Assembly: GCF_000276665.1 (NCBI RefSeq)
Contig: NW_004955466.1
Span: forward strand, 11,879,914-11,943,913
Length of the DNA stretch: 64,000 bases
Origin: Chinchilla lanigera
Taxonomy: Eukaryota; Chordata; Mammalia; Rodentia; Chinchillidae
Direction: 5' to 3'
Part shown: positions 12,217-23,619 of the stretch, one piece after another
Position numbering within the stretch: the stretch's first letter is position 1
How the letters are laid out: every line of letters begins with the position of its first letter
Made by a program: the position numbers and the translations under genes
The notes under the pieces: generated by a model
Databases searched by the model: none
Seen by the model: only the letters and a program-made list of their open reading frames with translations
What the model was told of the DNA's origin: nothing

Positions 12217-12314
12217 GGGCTGGGGATTTAGCTCAGCGGCAAAAGCGCCTGCCTGGCAAGCGCAAGGTCGTGAGTTCGGTTCCCGGTACCGGAGAAAAAC
12301 CAAAAAAAAAAAAA
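12217..12314 (+). repeat. ID SINE (young)
   Basis: Near-consensus ID with intact A-box-like 'TAGCTCAGCGGCA' and B-box-like 'GGTCGTGAGTTCGGTTCC', then a poly-A tail. Target duplication AAAACCTATTATA at 12204-12216 and about 12315-12327. Confidence 0.92.
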
Positions 12315-12387
12315 AAAACCTATTATAATGGTAGAAGCAGAATACTTCATGCCTTATATTCACTTCTTTGACAATCTCTTCTCTGGG

Positions 12388-12465
12388 ACTAGAGTGCTTG
12401 CCTAGCATGAGCCAGTGTGAGTTTAGTGTGAGTGAGGTTCTGGGTCCAACCCCCAAAAAAGAGAA
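12388..12465 (+). repeat. Old ID remnant
   Basis: 'GAGTGCTTGCCTAGCATGA ... GGTTCTGGGTCCAACCCCCA' keeps ID anticodon-region and B-box traces, with an internal insertion. No target duplication seen. Confidence 0.55.
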
Positions 12466-12844
12466 CAAAGGGAACTACTCTTCATACCTCTCTGTTCCTG
12501 GGTGCTAGGTTTATTTAGGTCCTGGACTTTCCCGTTCAGTTCCAATAAATGAAGTTCTGTATGTTGCCTTGAAAAAAAAATGAAGATAAAAGAGGAAAGG
12601 ACTACTAACTCAGAAACAGAGTGAAGCAAAATTTCTAAAACAGTGCAGCCATTAAATGAAACCTTTAAGATGAAGTCAAGCTGAAAGGATTTACATAAAA
12701 GAAATCTTGTCCTTTGTTTTACAGTTACGAATATGTCCTTATAAAAATCTTTTTAAAGAGAATTGAACATCAAAGTTCTATTGTCTATCATGAAATATAC
12801 CCTATAATTCCAACTGAGTTGGTCATCAAAAGTAATTATACTTT

Positions 12845-12945
12845 TGGGCCAGGGGTATAGCTTAGCAGCATGGCACCTGACTGGCAAGCACAAGGTCCTG
12901 AGTTTGATTCCTGGTACAAAAAAAAAAAAAAAAAAAAAAAACCCT
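12845..12945 (+). repeat. ID SINE
   Basis: Diverged ID ('GGGCCAGGGGTATAGCTTAG') with a long A tail, flanked by ATCAAAAGTAATTATA (left) and ATCAAAAGTCACTATA (right). Confidence 0.85.
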
Positions 12946-13329
12946 ATATCAAAAGTCACTATATTCAAAATGGCACCCATAACTAAAGAAAATATATGAA
13001 ATGCCTTTTGCTTTGTAGATTTTGGATCTTACTTGTTCAGTTTCTTACACTAGGGAGACAGTGTCTGATGAAACAAAATTAGTTAACAAGGAAATTATGG
13101 GGATCGCTGTAGATGTGGGGGAAATTATCCAATGTATTTACTGAGATGGTATTACTATTTATTATCTGCTTTTAAACAAATATTTCTATGTTACTTTTTT
13201 AAAAAATAAAATTCAATATTAACATCAAGTTCAAGGTACACTAGTATATTTGATTTGTAGCATATTGACAGCAAAAGCAAAGAAGGGGATACACCAATGG
13301 AGAGTGTTTATTACAATGTAGCTCATAGT

Positions 13330-13740
13330 CAGAATAATACTGTACCAACAATTTGAACATTGGTTTACCAAGGCTAAACGATAATATGTAAATCAGTGCC
13401 AGAAAAAGGACTTCAAATCAGTTGTTCAGATTACCAATAGAACAACCATTGGTGAATTCCTACCATCTTGTCTAGTGAAACTCTGTATTATCTCTAATAT
13501 TTTAATAATTTTTTTTATTCTTTTTAATGGTTTGATCAATCTTCCATTCCTAGATCTGGTAATCTGAGCAACTTCGTTGAAGATAACAATATGTAATAAA
13601 CAACCACTGTTAATTCCTATCGTTTAGTTTTGAAACCCTGTATCACTTTTAATATGCTTGCTTTGTTTATGTCTATGATGTAGGCATTTTGCTATTATTC
13701 TTTCATTTTACTAATCTCTTTAAAATAAAAAAAAAATTAA
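13330..13740 (+). repeat. Unidentified tandem-unit retroposon-like repeat, copy 1
   Basis: Imperfect units share the pattern 'AGATAACAATATGTAA...AACAACCA(C/T)TG...AATTCCTA(C/T)C'. They recur at about 13425-13490 and 13575-13640 here and again at 57184-57640. Both copies end in 'CTCTTTAAAATAA' followed by an A-rich tract, which looks like a retroposon 3' end. I do not recognise the family. Confidence 0.5.
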
Positions 13741-15840
13741 AAGATTTTCCTTCAGTGTAGCACTCAACCTCTTGCTGAAGTCCTTGTCCCTGTAAATTTT
13801 GTTTTTTTGTGCAGGTCAAGCTGTCTTTGATGATTTTGTGTTTCCTTATCCCTAAGCACTGAAGAGCACATCACAGAGTGTGGGCGAGGCATGTATTTCA
13901 GCACTGAGCCCAGCTCCATGGTGCGTCAAGCTTTTGTTTTGTGGGAGATGCATAAAGTGTGCAAAGGTATGTAACTGAACTCCATCCCTCAGGGAGCTTA
14001 CATCTACTTTAAAAAAAGTTATATATTTATAAATATTACCAATGAGACACAATATCAAATTTACTTACATGTTCCCTGTGTGTTCTGAAAGAGGTATTGC
14101 TGTGCATCTTTTTTCATGAAACTGCTAAAAAGAACTATCGGATAAAAACTAAGTCAAGGTCTTATCGTAAGTGGTTCATATGTACATAGCTGTCTTTTGC
14201 CCAAGAACTCTAATCTTGGATTAAGGGCATGTTTGAAATAGTCTCATCTCCCTTAATACCTGCCACAGTGCCTTGACACAGCAGCTGTCCAAATACTATT
14301 TGTTGACTACTTGTTGCCATAGACTCATACCAAAATAAATAAGTGGCCCCGTAATGCTCATCATTTCACAACTATGAAGCCGGAGCTCAGTTTTATTGAC
14401 ATATAAGGAAAGTTGGCCAGCTTCAGATAGACTCCAGTGTAAGCGCCTCTGAGATTCAGGATTTAATTTTTACATCCTATGAAAAGAGGTCAGTTCATGT
14501 ATCCATGTGTGTGCTGTCTCAAAGCAAAGAATAAAACCAGTTGATGTTTCCAACTCTTTTCTAACCACAAAATCTCTGATTTTGGGGGGGGGTTCAGATT
14601 CATTTAAACAGCAATTTTGTGCATGAACAAGAAATATTCTGAGTTTAAGATTTTAAAAAGAAAGGTTGGGGGGAACCTTATTCAAACTCAATCTAGAACT
14701 CAAATTCTATCTAGGCTCAAATCCTTTAAAATAGCCAGAGCGATATGTTTTGCTTTATTTATTCTTGCTCAAGACCTACAATGTAAACTAGACATAAAAG
14801 ATGTTCTCTGCAAAATCAGTCCAAAGCAATTCCTCCCTAATTTGTTTACAAAAGTAGCCAAGGGGGAAGGGGGAAATTCCCTTACAATCAGGATATTGAA
14901 AGCATGCCTCATACAGAGAAAATGATTTGCTTTTGGACTGGTCTATAGTGTGAGGCAGTGCCACAAAAGAGCAAATGAATTCGTCCCTGCAGTTCCCCAG
15001 TAAAGATAAATGGGACAGCCCTGTGATATTCTTCCCTTTCTCTTCCCTTTTGCTTTTAGAAGCTTTCTATAAGTGGTTTTCAGGCATAGTGACATGTTTT
15101 GTTTCTTTCTTTGCAAAAGACACTTTAAAGCACTTACCATTGCCAGCTAATGTTCATTTTATGACATTGTTCTCAGCAATCAATCTTACACGGATGAGCA
15201 CTTTTAGCTCCGATCATAGTCTGTTCAGTTCATCCACAAAAAAAAAGCCCACACAGTTTTTCCCTTGTTAGCCTCTATTTTCTCCTTTAAATTCTCTTCT
15301 TTTTGGCATGCTTCTACTTACTTCCTAAACTTCACATTGCTGCTTTAAAATTTAATGTCTTCTCCAGTGTATACACTGTTTCTTGCTTCAGAGATGCGAG
15401 CCTGAGAACTTTGGCCCAATCCTTTTCGATTTCAGATCCTTTAGTCCTGTGAGCTGCTGTTTCTGAGGCAGCCTGAGGACTATGACAAAATCCCACATGA
15501 TGTCATGCATTATTCATTCCGAAGCGGTTTTATAGGCCCATTCTTTTGCCCAAGGCGCAAATGTAAGCGGTTGGTCTCACCTCCTCTCCCTCTCTCGCTG
15601 GCAGGCAGGAAGCAATGTGACAGACATGAAGGACATCTGAAGTAGATAATAAAGATATGGAATCAGTGAGCACAGTTAGAAAATACAAAAGTTTCTGCCC
15701 ACACAGACAAAGATACAAAGACAAAGATGGTGACCTCTGGTTTCTTCCCTCCTCCTCTCCTCTTCTAGTCCCAGACCCAAGAGGTGGGCTTTTGACTGGA
15801 GCGAAGCGGGGAAGGCGCTTGGACTGAACAGAAGAGAGAC
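13741..15840. other. Unique sequence, nothing recognised
   Basis: AT-rich, with short frames of up to 102 codons (for example 14617-14925) that show no coding features. Confidence 0.35.
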
Positions 15841-15847
15841 TCTTAGA

Positions 15848-15884
15848 TTCTCTCTCCCTCTCCCTCTCCCTCTCTCTCTCTCTC

Positions 15885-15932
<48 letters not shown>

Positions 15933-16035
15933 CTTTCTGTCTGTCTCTCTCTCCTCTCTCTCCTCTCTCTGTCTCTGTCTCTCTCTGTGTGTGTCTTTCT
16001 GTCTGTCTGTCTCTCTCTCTCCTCTCTCTCTCTCC
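15848..16035. repeat. Polypyrimidine (CT)n / (CTCTGT)n microsatellite
   Basis: About 190 bp almost purely C and T on the plus strand, with short TG interruptions. The complementary Arg-Glu-rich frames (15530-16088) are artefacts of this repeat. Confidence 0.95.
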
Positions 16036-16329
16036 AGAGAAGCTTTGAGGTAGGAAACTTCAAAGGGGTGAGGCTGGGGGAGTAACATGCCTGAAGGTAT
16101 ATCGCTGCCCTTTGGAAAGCCCAGCAGAGTTGGGTCAGGACGAAGCTTTAGTTCCTACAAACTATTACAATAACGCTAGTTGGTAGAATCATGACACATT
16201 TCCACAGCAGTGAATAAAAAGCTGTTCCCCAAAGCTGTTCCTCCAGGTCTGTCCAATGCCTGCCCCTTCCCAGACTCAGCTGCTCCACCACCTCCCCTCA
16301 CCCAGAAGCCAAGAAGAGGAAAGCCTGTG

Positions 16330-16535
16330 TTCTGAGCTGAGCTATGTCACCCAAAGTGCATACGTTCCTGGCCTAACTCCAGGTACCTCAATGGGACTAT
16401 ATTTAGAGAAGGTGTCTTTAAAGAGGTGATTAAAGAGAAATCCCATCCAATGACTCGTGTCATTATAAAAAGGGGAGATGTGGACACGCCAGGCATGGCG
16501 GGAAGATCATGTGAGGAAACCGGTGTCTGCCGTTT
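16330..16535 (+). repeat. MLT1-type MaLR LTR fragment
   Basis: 'GAGCTATGTCACCCAAAGTG ... TCAATGGGACTATATTTAGA ... AGAGGTGATTAAAGAGAAAT' matches the 5' half of MLT1 LTRs. The 3' half is lost. Confidence 0.6.
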
Positions 16536-16696
16536 TGGCCCCCAGTCTGCGGTACGGATGTTGTTGGGCAGCACCAGCAAGCTAATCAATCTGGCACAGA
16601 CTGGAGCCTCTTCTGACTGCTGCTTGTGCCAAGCTAAGTATTTTTAACAGGTTCCCTGGATGAAGCAAAGCTGGCATATTTAAAGAGACAGTGTAA

Positions 16697-16869
16697 GCCA
16701 GGTGTGGTGTTGCACTCCTATAATCACAGCACTCAGGAGGCTGAGGCAGGAGGACTGTTGCAAGTTTGAGGCCAGCCTGGGCTACAAAGTGAGCTCAAGA
16801 CCAGCCTGAACTGCATAGTGAGACCCTGTCTCAAAAAAAGACAAAAAAAAAAAAAAAAAAAAAAAAAAA
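16697..16869 (+). repeat. B1 SINE, full length
   Basis: 7SL-derived B1 with the internal duplication ('GGCCAGCCTGGGCTACAAAG' followed by 'GACCAGCCTGAACTGCATAG') and a poly-A tail. Flanks AAAGAGACAGTGTAA (left) and AGAGAGACAATGTAGA (right) form a degenerate target duplication. Confidence 0.9.
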
Positions 16870-16885
16870 GAGAGAGACAATGTAG

Positions 16886-18018
16886 AGAAGTCCTCCCAAA
16901 AGAAGCACATTTGCAGACCAGAGAGTCACTAGGTAGCAACTATTTTACATGATGACTGTCACTGACGGCAGAGGCTGGCTGCGCCTTTGAACTGTGCCTT
17001 GTAAAATAACCTCAAACTTGCTGTGTAGGTCACCTAAAGGTTCTTGATCTTCACAGATAAGGCAGAATATAAGTGTTCTAGAATCTAAGCAGAAGTATTG
17101 TGTAGGAACCAGGAGCACACCAGCATCTAAGTACAAAAATAAGAATTCTGATACCTTGCAGTGGTACAATCCTTTTACAGCTTTCCATAATACAAGCAGC
17201 CCGCCGCGGCAGGTGTGCATCGGTTCGCCACCACTGTCCTAGGGTCACTGTGAGAACTAAATGAGAAGACGTGCACTGTAGTAAGCATAGGGTCTCTGAC
17301 CCCACTATGTATTCAATAAACACTGCTATCTGAACAGAGTGCAGGCCCAGGTGATGAGGTCTGGATTTTTACTTACAGAGTCAGGGAGTCCCTGAGTTGA
17401 TGGTACAGAGATATTTTCTTTCTGAGAAATTTTCTGAGAATAAAAATGGACCTTTTCATATCTTTATATTTAAATTTCAAGTTATTATACAAAGATAATT
17501 TTCATGGGGTATATTTTAGAGTGGTAGTTCAGGCATAATTTTATAGCATTTTCTTGGAATTTCGCCACACAAATTTAATCAATGTGACTGTTGAATTTAA
17601 CTAAGTAAGCCTGGACTCTGTCCACCAGGTTTCTGTTAACTTACATTTTCCCCAAGCAGAAAGGCTCTTAAATAGGTAGAAAACATTTTTATGCTAAGAT
17701 TATGTCATTATTTAAATGATTTAGCATTTTATGAAAATGCACTTAACTAGAACCAATTACATTGCTTACAAAGATGAAATTACATTGAACCTCTCAGTGT
17801 CTTGTCTACCGCAGACATTTAACCGAGTTGTCTAATTTAAGGAACCCAGGATGCTTTATAGTTATAGAATTGTGTTTCTCATCTGCTCTAATTTTCTTAT
17901 TTATCAAATGAGGCACTTTATAACTGAGAGAGACTTCCCCATTGCCAGGAAAAAGCAGGGAGGAGCCCAAATCTCTGAATTTATAATTCAGAACTCTTTC
18001 CCGTACAGGGCTGCTGTT
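16886..18018. other. Unique sequence, nothing recognised
   Basis: AT-rich; no repeat or exon identified. Confidence 0.35.
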
Positions 18019-18118
18019 GGTGGCAATATTGCATTTCAAATGACAAGAAACATGCTTAATAGCTTAATGGTGGCAATGTTGCATTTCAGATGACAAGAAA
18101 CATGCCTAGTGGCTCAAC
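18019..18118. repeat. 50-bp tandem duplication (2 copies)
   Basis: Two head-to-tail 50-bp units starting GGTGGCAATATTGCATTTCA at 18019 and GGTGGCAATGTTGCATTTCA at 18069. The second halves (ACAAGAAACATGC...) are also shared. About 86% identical, so an old local duplication. Confidence 0.9.
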
Positions 18119-18224
18119 AGGAGACTTCACTGTAATCTACGGTAACACCTCTGTGCCTGGGCTACTGTGCTTTAATCTGATGCAGATGCTCGCCACAACT
18201 TTGTTCTTTGTCAAGCTAAAGATG

Positions 18225-18636
18225 CTGTACTTATTTCTGGGATACAATACCTGACACCCACAAGTTAAAGAAGGAAAAGTTTATTTGGGCTCACAGCTTG
18301 TAGAGGTTTCAGGCTGCAGTCAGCTGGCTCCAAGGCAGGGCAGCATGGCAGATGGGCAGTAAGCGGAGAAACAGTCCACAGCAGAGCACACAGGAGGCAG
18401 CAAAGCAAATCAGCAGAGAGCCTTCCTTTCTCTTCTGTCCCATCCAGGATACAAGCCTATTTGAATGGTGCCACCCACACCCAGGGTGAGCCTTCCCGTA
18501 TCCACATAAAGAACTGTGCTCAACCACTCAGCGGACTAATTTAGTTACCACACACACTTAACCCAGCCTCTCTGCAGAGCCCCACCTACGAACATATAAG
18601 GCTTTGGGGGTACATCCAGACACAAGCTATATTAGC
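18225..18636 (-). repeat. Rodent MaLR LTR, antisense
   Basis: Begins with the complement of the LTR end ('GATACAATACCTGACACCCA') and includes 'GGTGCCACCCACACCCAGGG'. It ends at 'CCAGACACAAGCTATATTA'. Same family as 28250, 44606, 48797 and the provirus at 58675. Confidence 0.75.
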
Positions 18637-18773
18637 TATTGCCTCCAAGGAAAGGTTCTTTATTGATTACCCCAGCTGGGCTTCTTCAGGCGCCCATTAC
18701 ACCTGGGCACACTTTTTGGGTTTAGCCCTCAGTTCATTCCGGGCTCACCAAGGAGCTGTACTGAGCCCCACTT

Positions 18774-18865
18774 GTATTCGTCAGCTTTCCATCACTGTGA
18801 CAATCACGGTGGAGTATCTTAAAGAGGAGTATCTTAAAGAAGCAGGATTTATTTCGGTTCACGGT
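18774..18865 (-). repeat. Rodent MaLR LTR fragment, antisense
   Basis: 'ATTCGTCAGCTTTCCATCAC ... TTTATTTCGGTTCACGGTTC' is the antisense 3' end of an ORR1/MT-like LTR. It holds a 15-bp tandem repeat (GGAGTATCTTAAAGA twice). Confidence 0.6.
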
Positions 18866-18957
18866 TCCCCAGCCATTCCTACCTGAATGCATCCTTGTAT
18901 ATGCTCCACCCCACCACTCTATTCTCCAGCCAAACCGACCTCACCCCAGCCTGAATC

Positions 18958-19490
18958 TCTTTGTGAGAGGCAGAATTCTAAGACTGTACTGAAGATTCCT
19001 GGCCCCTCGTGCACCCACTTTCCCTGAGGAATTCAGTCCAACCCTAACTTGGGTGCTGCTCTGAAGGGACTTCACAGATGTGATTAAGGTCCCAAATCAG
19101 TTGACTTTAAAATAGGGAAATTACCTGGTAGGTCTGACCTCGTGACATAAATCCTTTAAATCTGAATGAGAGCTCAGCAACAGAGACATCAGAGATTCAG
19201 AGAACTAGGGGATGAATGAAGGTAGCACCTGACCAGGAGCTGTGGATGCCTTCCAGTTGTTCAGATAACCATCAGCAAGAAGAGAGGCTCTACTGCTACA
19301 GCCAGAAACTGAATTCTTCTAACACTGCGAGTCTGAATAAAGATCTTGAGCTCTAGACAGGAGCACAGTTCTGCTTAGCCCTGTGATACACTCACAGGCC
19401 ATGTCTAGACTTCTGACCTACAGAACTGTCACCTAAGAAAGGGGCATTGTTTTAAGACACTGAATTTGTGATAACTTGTTGTGTGATAAC
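18958..19490 (+). repeat. Ancient LTR (ERVL/MaLR-like)
   Basis: Order of diagnostic blocks: 'GGCAGAATTCTAAGACTG', 'GGACTTCACAGATGTGATTA', 'GACTTCTGACCTACAGAACT', 'TTTTAAGACACTGAATTTGT', 'GATAACTTGTTGTGTGATAA'. This matches a common mammalian LTR type whose exact name I cannot fix. Confidence 0.6.
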
Positions 19491-20244
19491 AACAGCCCTT
19501 GTCTCCCCACTCTATATGACGTCATCTATGTCCCTGGCTTATGTCACCCCAGGCTGAGTTTCCCAGGATATTGTTACCCAGCCTGCCTCGCACACAACAC
19601 CGACTGGATCCTCCGGGCTGCCTCCCTCATGCGCACACACTGTCACTTCCTCCACCCCCAGTCTCTCCCTCACACACACCAGCACCTCAAACCAGCACCC
19701 TGTGCAATCCTGCCCAGCCACGCCGCTCACCCATCCATCAAGGCCACATCTGCAGCACCAGATGGAACTGTTGTCCCCCTTCCCAGACTGGCGAGCAGGA
19801 CCGGCAGCACACAAGGAAGACATCATCTCAGCTCCTTTGCTCTGCCGAGGCACAAACCAGACACAAACAGCCACCAGCCCCTCTTCCTACACCCTAGAAT
19901 CAGGGCCCGGCTCCCTCCCCTCACAAAGGGAAGAAATGCCTGAGCCAGGGGACCCGGGACCTGGCGTCCCCACCCACTCACCCTGAGCCCCGGGCCAGTC
20001 ACTGTGCTTGTGCCTTCTACACTTCTTTCCGTCAATGCCATGCAACATGTGCAAGACGCTGCTTCTCTCGGTCACACACACCTGTCCCTGTCCTTGTCCC
20101 TGAGCTGGGCTCCTCCGGGTAGACAGGTGAATGGCAGTGTGTCTAATAGCTATCCCAACACACAGGCATGGGATGAAGAAAACGAACAGCTGCATAAAAT
20201 ATTCAGGTATATAAATAAATGCTCACACATGACACAACACCACG
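19491..20244. other. C-rich unique sequence
   Basis: CCC- and CAC-rich plus strand with overlapping 90-155 codon frames in three frames (19476-19986). All are Pro/Ser/His-rich, as base composition predicts, and none has splice or domain support. Confidence 0.4.
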
Positions 20245-20571
20245 AGGCAGGCACTTGTGCCACTAAGCTATATACCCAGCCCTAATCAATTATTATTAAA
20301 ACTAAAATTAGCCAGGCATGGTGGCACATGTCTGTAATCCCAGCACTTTGCACTGAGCTACAACCCTAGCCTTTCTAAAAATTTATTATTTTGAGACAGG
20401 TTTTCACTAAATGTCTAAATTGCCCAGCCTACGCTCAAATTTGCAATTCCCCTACCTCAGCCCCCCAAAGTGCTGGGATTACAGACATGTGCCACCATGC
20501 CTGGCTAATTTTAGTTTTAATAATAATTGATGAGGGCTGGGTATATAGCTCAGTGGAACAAGTGCCTGCCT
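20245..20571. repeat. 106-bp inverted duplication (fold-back)
   Basis: The arm at 20245-20350 is the reverse complement of 20466-20571 over exactly 106 bp, with about three mismatches. Each arm covers the 5' part of an ID, a unique ~28-bp AT linker and the start of a B1. The linker is duplicated along with the SINEs, so this is a real inverted duplication and not two SINEs in opposite orientation. The 115-bp spacer holds the rest of a B1-dID. The right arm sits in a complete ID, so the left arm appears to be the derived copy. Confidence 0.9.
20346..20512 (-). repeat. B1-dID SINE, truncated by the inverted copy
   Basis: Antisense B1 ('CCAGGCATGGTGGCACATGT' complement at 20492-20511) continues into an ID-like 3' part (complement of 'GGCTAGGGTTGTAGCTCAGT'). 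It ends abruptly where the left inverted arm begins. Confidence 0.75.
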
Positions 20572-20627
20572 AGCAAGTGCAAGGTCCTGAGTTTGATTCC
20601 TGATACCTAAAACAAATTTTAAAAAAA
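20532..20627 (+). repeat. ID SINE
   Basis: 'GGGCTGGGTATATAGCTCAG ... GAGTTTGATTCCTGATACC' with A-rich tail. Target duplication ATAATAATTGA on both sides (20521-20531 and 20628-20638). Confidence 0.85.
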
Positions 20628-20946
20628 ATAATAATTGAGTAGATCTGGATCTGAAATTGGCCTCCTTGTACTACTTAGAGAGGCAAATGGTCTCTACATT
20701 GCACTAGCATGGAAACTATGCTTTTGCTTTTACCATAAAGAAAAAAAAAAAAATTGTATTGAGTCAGACAAGTACAAAGTGAACAGACCATCAGAATCCT
20801 ATGGATTCTCCTTACCCTATAGAAAAATAAAAAAATTCAGCTGTATGTTGGGCTTTCTGGTAGTGAGACAATTGCACTCTGGAGTAGGAGTCCCCTCCAT
20901 GTGATGTCACAGAGATGTGAAGTGATTCCAGAGAATTTCATGACAC

Positions 20947-21258
20947 TGTAGTTTAGATATTGATGCCCTCTGAAGGCCCTGGTGTTAAAGACTTGGTCCC
21001 ACCATGGCACTGCTGGGAGGCAGTGGGAACGTTAAGAGATGGGCCTGGTGACAGGTCCTTAGGTCATGGGAGGATGTCTTGAAGGGGACAATGGGATCTA
21101 GCCCCTTCTTTTTTATTGTTCCTTGGCTCATGATACAAGCAAATTTGCTCCACTACTGCGTGCTGTCTCACCACAGGCCCCAAAACAATGAGGCCAAGCT
21201 ACCATGGACTGCACCCTCCAAAACTATGAACCAAAATAAACCTATTCTCTTTAGGAGT
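20947..21258 (+). repeat. Rodent MaLR LTR
   Basis: Starts 'GTAGTTTAGATATTGATGCC' and ends with the family tail 'CAAAACTATGAACCAAAATA' 'AACC', which carries AATAAA. Confidence 0.7.
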
Positions 21259-21263
21259 GAATT

Positions 21264-21452
21264 AAGCTGGGCATGGTGGAACATCTGTAATCCCAGCACT
21301 CTCGGAGGCTGAGGCAGGAAGATCATAAATGTGAGCCCAGCCTGCATAATTTAGTACCTTAGCAAGACCATGCTTCAAAATAAAAAATGCAAAGGGTTGG
21401 GGGATATAGCTCAGTGCCAAGACCCTATGTTCAATCCCTACTACCACCAAAA
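21264..21452 (+). repeat. B1-dID SINE
   Basis: B1 monomer ('GCTGGGCATGGTGGAACATC') joined through an A-rich linker to an ID-like 3' part ('GGGTTGGGGGATATAGCTCA ... CAATCCCTACTACC'). Confidence 0.85.
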
Positions 21453-21500
21453 TAATAGTAATAATAATAATTGTTATTATTATTATCATCATCATCATCT
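21453..21500. repeat. (TAA)n/(TTA)n/(TCA)n microsatellite
   Basis: A TAA-repeat passes into TTA and then TCA repeats, forming a short imperfect palindrome at the tail of the preceding SINE. Confidence 0.9.
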
Positions 21501-21851
21501 CAGAGGTTTTTTTGGCTAACATATATGGTTTACAACATAAGTAACATACATTTTGCTGTGATAAGACCCTGGAGTCTAACCTCCCTCCCTAATAGAACAT
21601 TACATCACACCTATCAGACCACATATGTGAGTTATTGGCCTCAATTACTGGATATTTATATATTACTGGAATTTATCCAAAACAGATAAATTTAAAGTTT
21701 CGATGGACAGATTGAGAGCTTATGCTACAGTGGGGCTACATCTTTCTGCCTTCAAGCTAATCTCCTAAGCCTCACCTGCTACCACAAGCACCACTTGCTA
21801 GTATTGAGAGGCCCTAGGTGGATCTCTGCTCTGTTGGTCAAACCGTTGGTA

Positions 21852-22260
21852 TTAGTCAGCTTCCTGACACTGTAACAAAATACCCATTTAATCAACCTAT
21901 AAATAAAAAGGGTTGATTTTATTTTATTCCATTTTATTTTACACCTCTGGAGTTTCCAATCCTAAGGTGAGTGGCTGTAGTATTCTGGGCTTTCATCAGG
22001 ATAGCACATCATAGTGGAAGAGTTAGGTAGAGTAAACCTCTCATCTCATGGCCAGAAAACAGAGCAAGAGAGGAAGAGCAGGACAGCAGGGCTCCACAGC
22101 CTCCTTTGAGGGCATCCTTCCCAGGCCTTGGGACCTTCTAGAAAGCCTCTCTCTCTCGAGGTCCCAGCACCCCCCATGGCACCATCCTGCAAATCATGCT
22201 TCTAACACAAGACTCTGGAGGATGTGCAATGGCCATGATATGGCCCCATCCTTCCCAAGA
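21852..22260 (-). repeat. Rodent MaLR LTR, antisense
   Basis: 'GTATTAGTCAGCTTCCTGAC' then 'TGTAACAAAATACCC' is the complement of an ORR1/MT-like LTR end. Homology fades near 22260. Confidence 0.6.
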
Positions 22261-22379
22261 GCTTCTCACAGGAAGACAGGCCTCAGGTCACAGTCAGGCG
22301 TCACACCCACAAAGGCCTGCTTCCATCACCACTGAGCGTCTAGACTTTAACAAGTGTTTCAGAAGAGATGCTATCTCTT

Positions 22380-22460
22380 TCCCCAGGGTGTCCCCAAACT
22401 CCTGGGCTCACGAGATCTTCCTGCCTCACATGCTTGAGTAGCTGAGGCTAGGGGACTGTA
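22380..22460 (-). repeat. Old B1/7SL-like fragment
   Basis: 'CCAAACTCCTGGGCTCACGA' to 'TAGCTGAGGCTAGGGG' is an antisense piece of an old 7SL-type SINE. Confidence 0.5.
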
Positions 22461-23545
22461 ACAGTTTTGAAACATACACACTGTGTGACTAACATGCCTC
22501 CTCCATTGAGTGCTCCCCTCCTACTCTCTCCCTTTCTCAGCACTGTGGAAAAGAAAAATGAACATCTTCATGTGGCAACAAAGGCATGATTTGTGAGACC
22601 ATATTTTAAACGTGTTCTTATTTTAACCAAATAAAAACAAAGGACTGCTGAAGAATTCACTCTAGGAACCCTTTTCTTGCTAGATAGCATATCCAGCAAG
22701 TTAGAAGTAGGGTGAGATCCTCTTGATTTGCTAAACTTGTGGAAAACAATGTTGTTTAGTATCTCCAGATCACAGGACTTCACTCTGTACTTTTCAGCAT
22801 TTTAGACACTTCACTGTTGTCCACAGTTCAGAATTTGATTGCTATGAATATGCAACCTAAAAAACACACTTTTAACTTTGTCTTCTGCCAAGGGATTTAT
22901 CAGTAAATAACAACATAAAGTGAGTGGGAAAACACAACACGCTCCATGCCAGCACGGGTATGCATGGTCAATGCTCAGCCACACCAGAGGGTGCCAGGAT
23001 CATCCAGCACTGTCTGGCACAGAAGAGTGAATGGGACGAGAGCAAGGCAGAAAAAGGGCCGCAGAGGCTGAGACCTGTCCCACTGCTCCACTGCTACAGC
23101 CACGGGACAATCCAGACCAGCACGATAAAGCCAATTCATGATAGAGCTGGGAATTTCAGAGCCAATTCTGTGGATGCCCAGTCTTGCCATCCACCAGCTG
23201 CATTCACCTTGAGCAAGTTACCTTACCTGTGTCATAGCCTTTTTTTAAAAAGTTAAAAGAATTTATTACATTAAATGCCATCTGCATAGCCCCCAGAACA
23301 CTGAAGAATAGCTGCAGGCATGAGAGGGAGGAGGTATTTTGACAGGTGTCAGAGCAGAGCCCAGGACCAAGGAATCCAAAAGAAGAGAAGTGCAGTACAA
23401 GGCTGGAGCCCTGTTCCTCCACAGCAGCCCTGCAGCTTACTAGGACAGACCTGCAGAGTCAGAATTGGGGACCAGGGAAGGCACTGAACTGCTAGAGCTC
23501 AAGTAGATAAGAAAGGGCAGGTATGTATGTGTGTACAAATGCACA
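22461..23545. other. Unassigned sequence
   Basis: No gene or repeat identified with confidence. Confidence 0.3.
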
Positions 23546-23546
23546 C

Positions 23547-23619
23547 AGCGCTGAGGTTGAATCCAAGGCTTCACGCACATGAGGCATGTGCTCTATCACT
23601 AGGCTATACTCCCAGCCCC
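23547..23619 (-). repeat. Old ID SINE
   Basis: Complement of an ID: 'GCTGAGGTTGAATCCAAGGC ... CACTAGGCTATACTCCCAGC'. Confidence 0.7.

Noticed and set aside
12217..12314. tRNA gene
   Set aside because: The tRNA-like boxes belong to an ID SINE with poly-A tail and target duplications. It cannot fold as a mature tRNA with proper acceptor ends.
15530..16088. Arg/Glu-rich minus-strand frames of 177 and 81 codons
   Set aside because: Direct translation of the CT microsatellite; no protein.
19476..19986. Coding exon suggested by 155-, 118- and 94-codon frames
   Set aside because: Three overlapping frames are open at once because the DNA is C-rich. No splice sites or domains.
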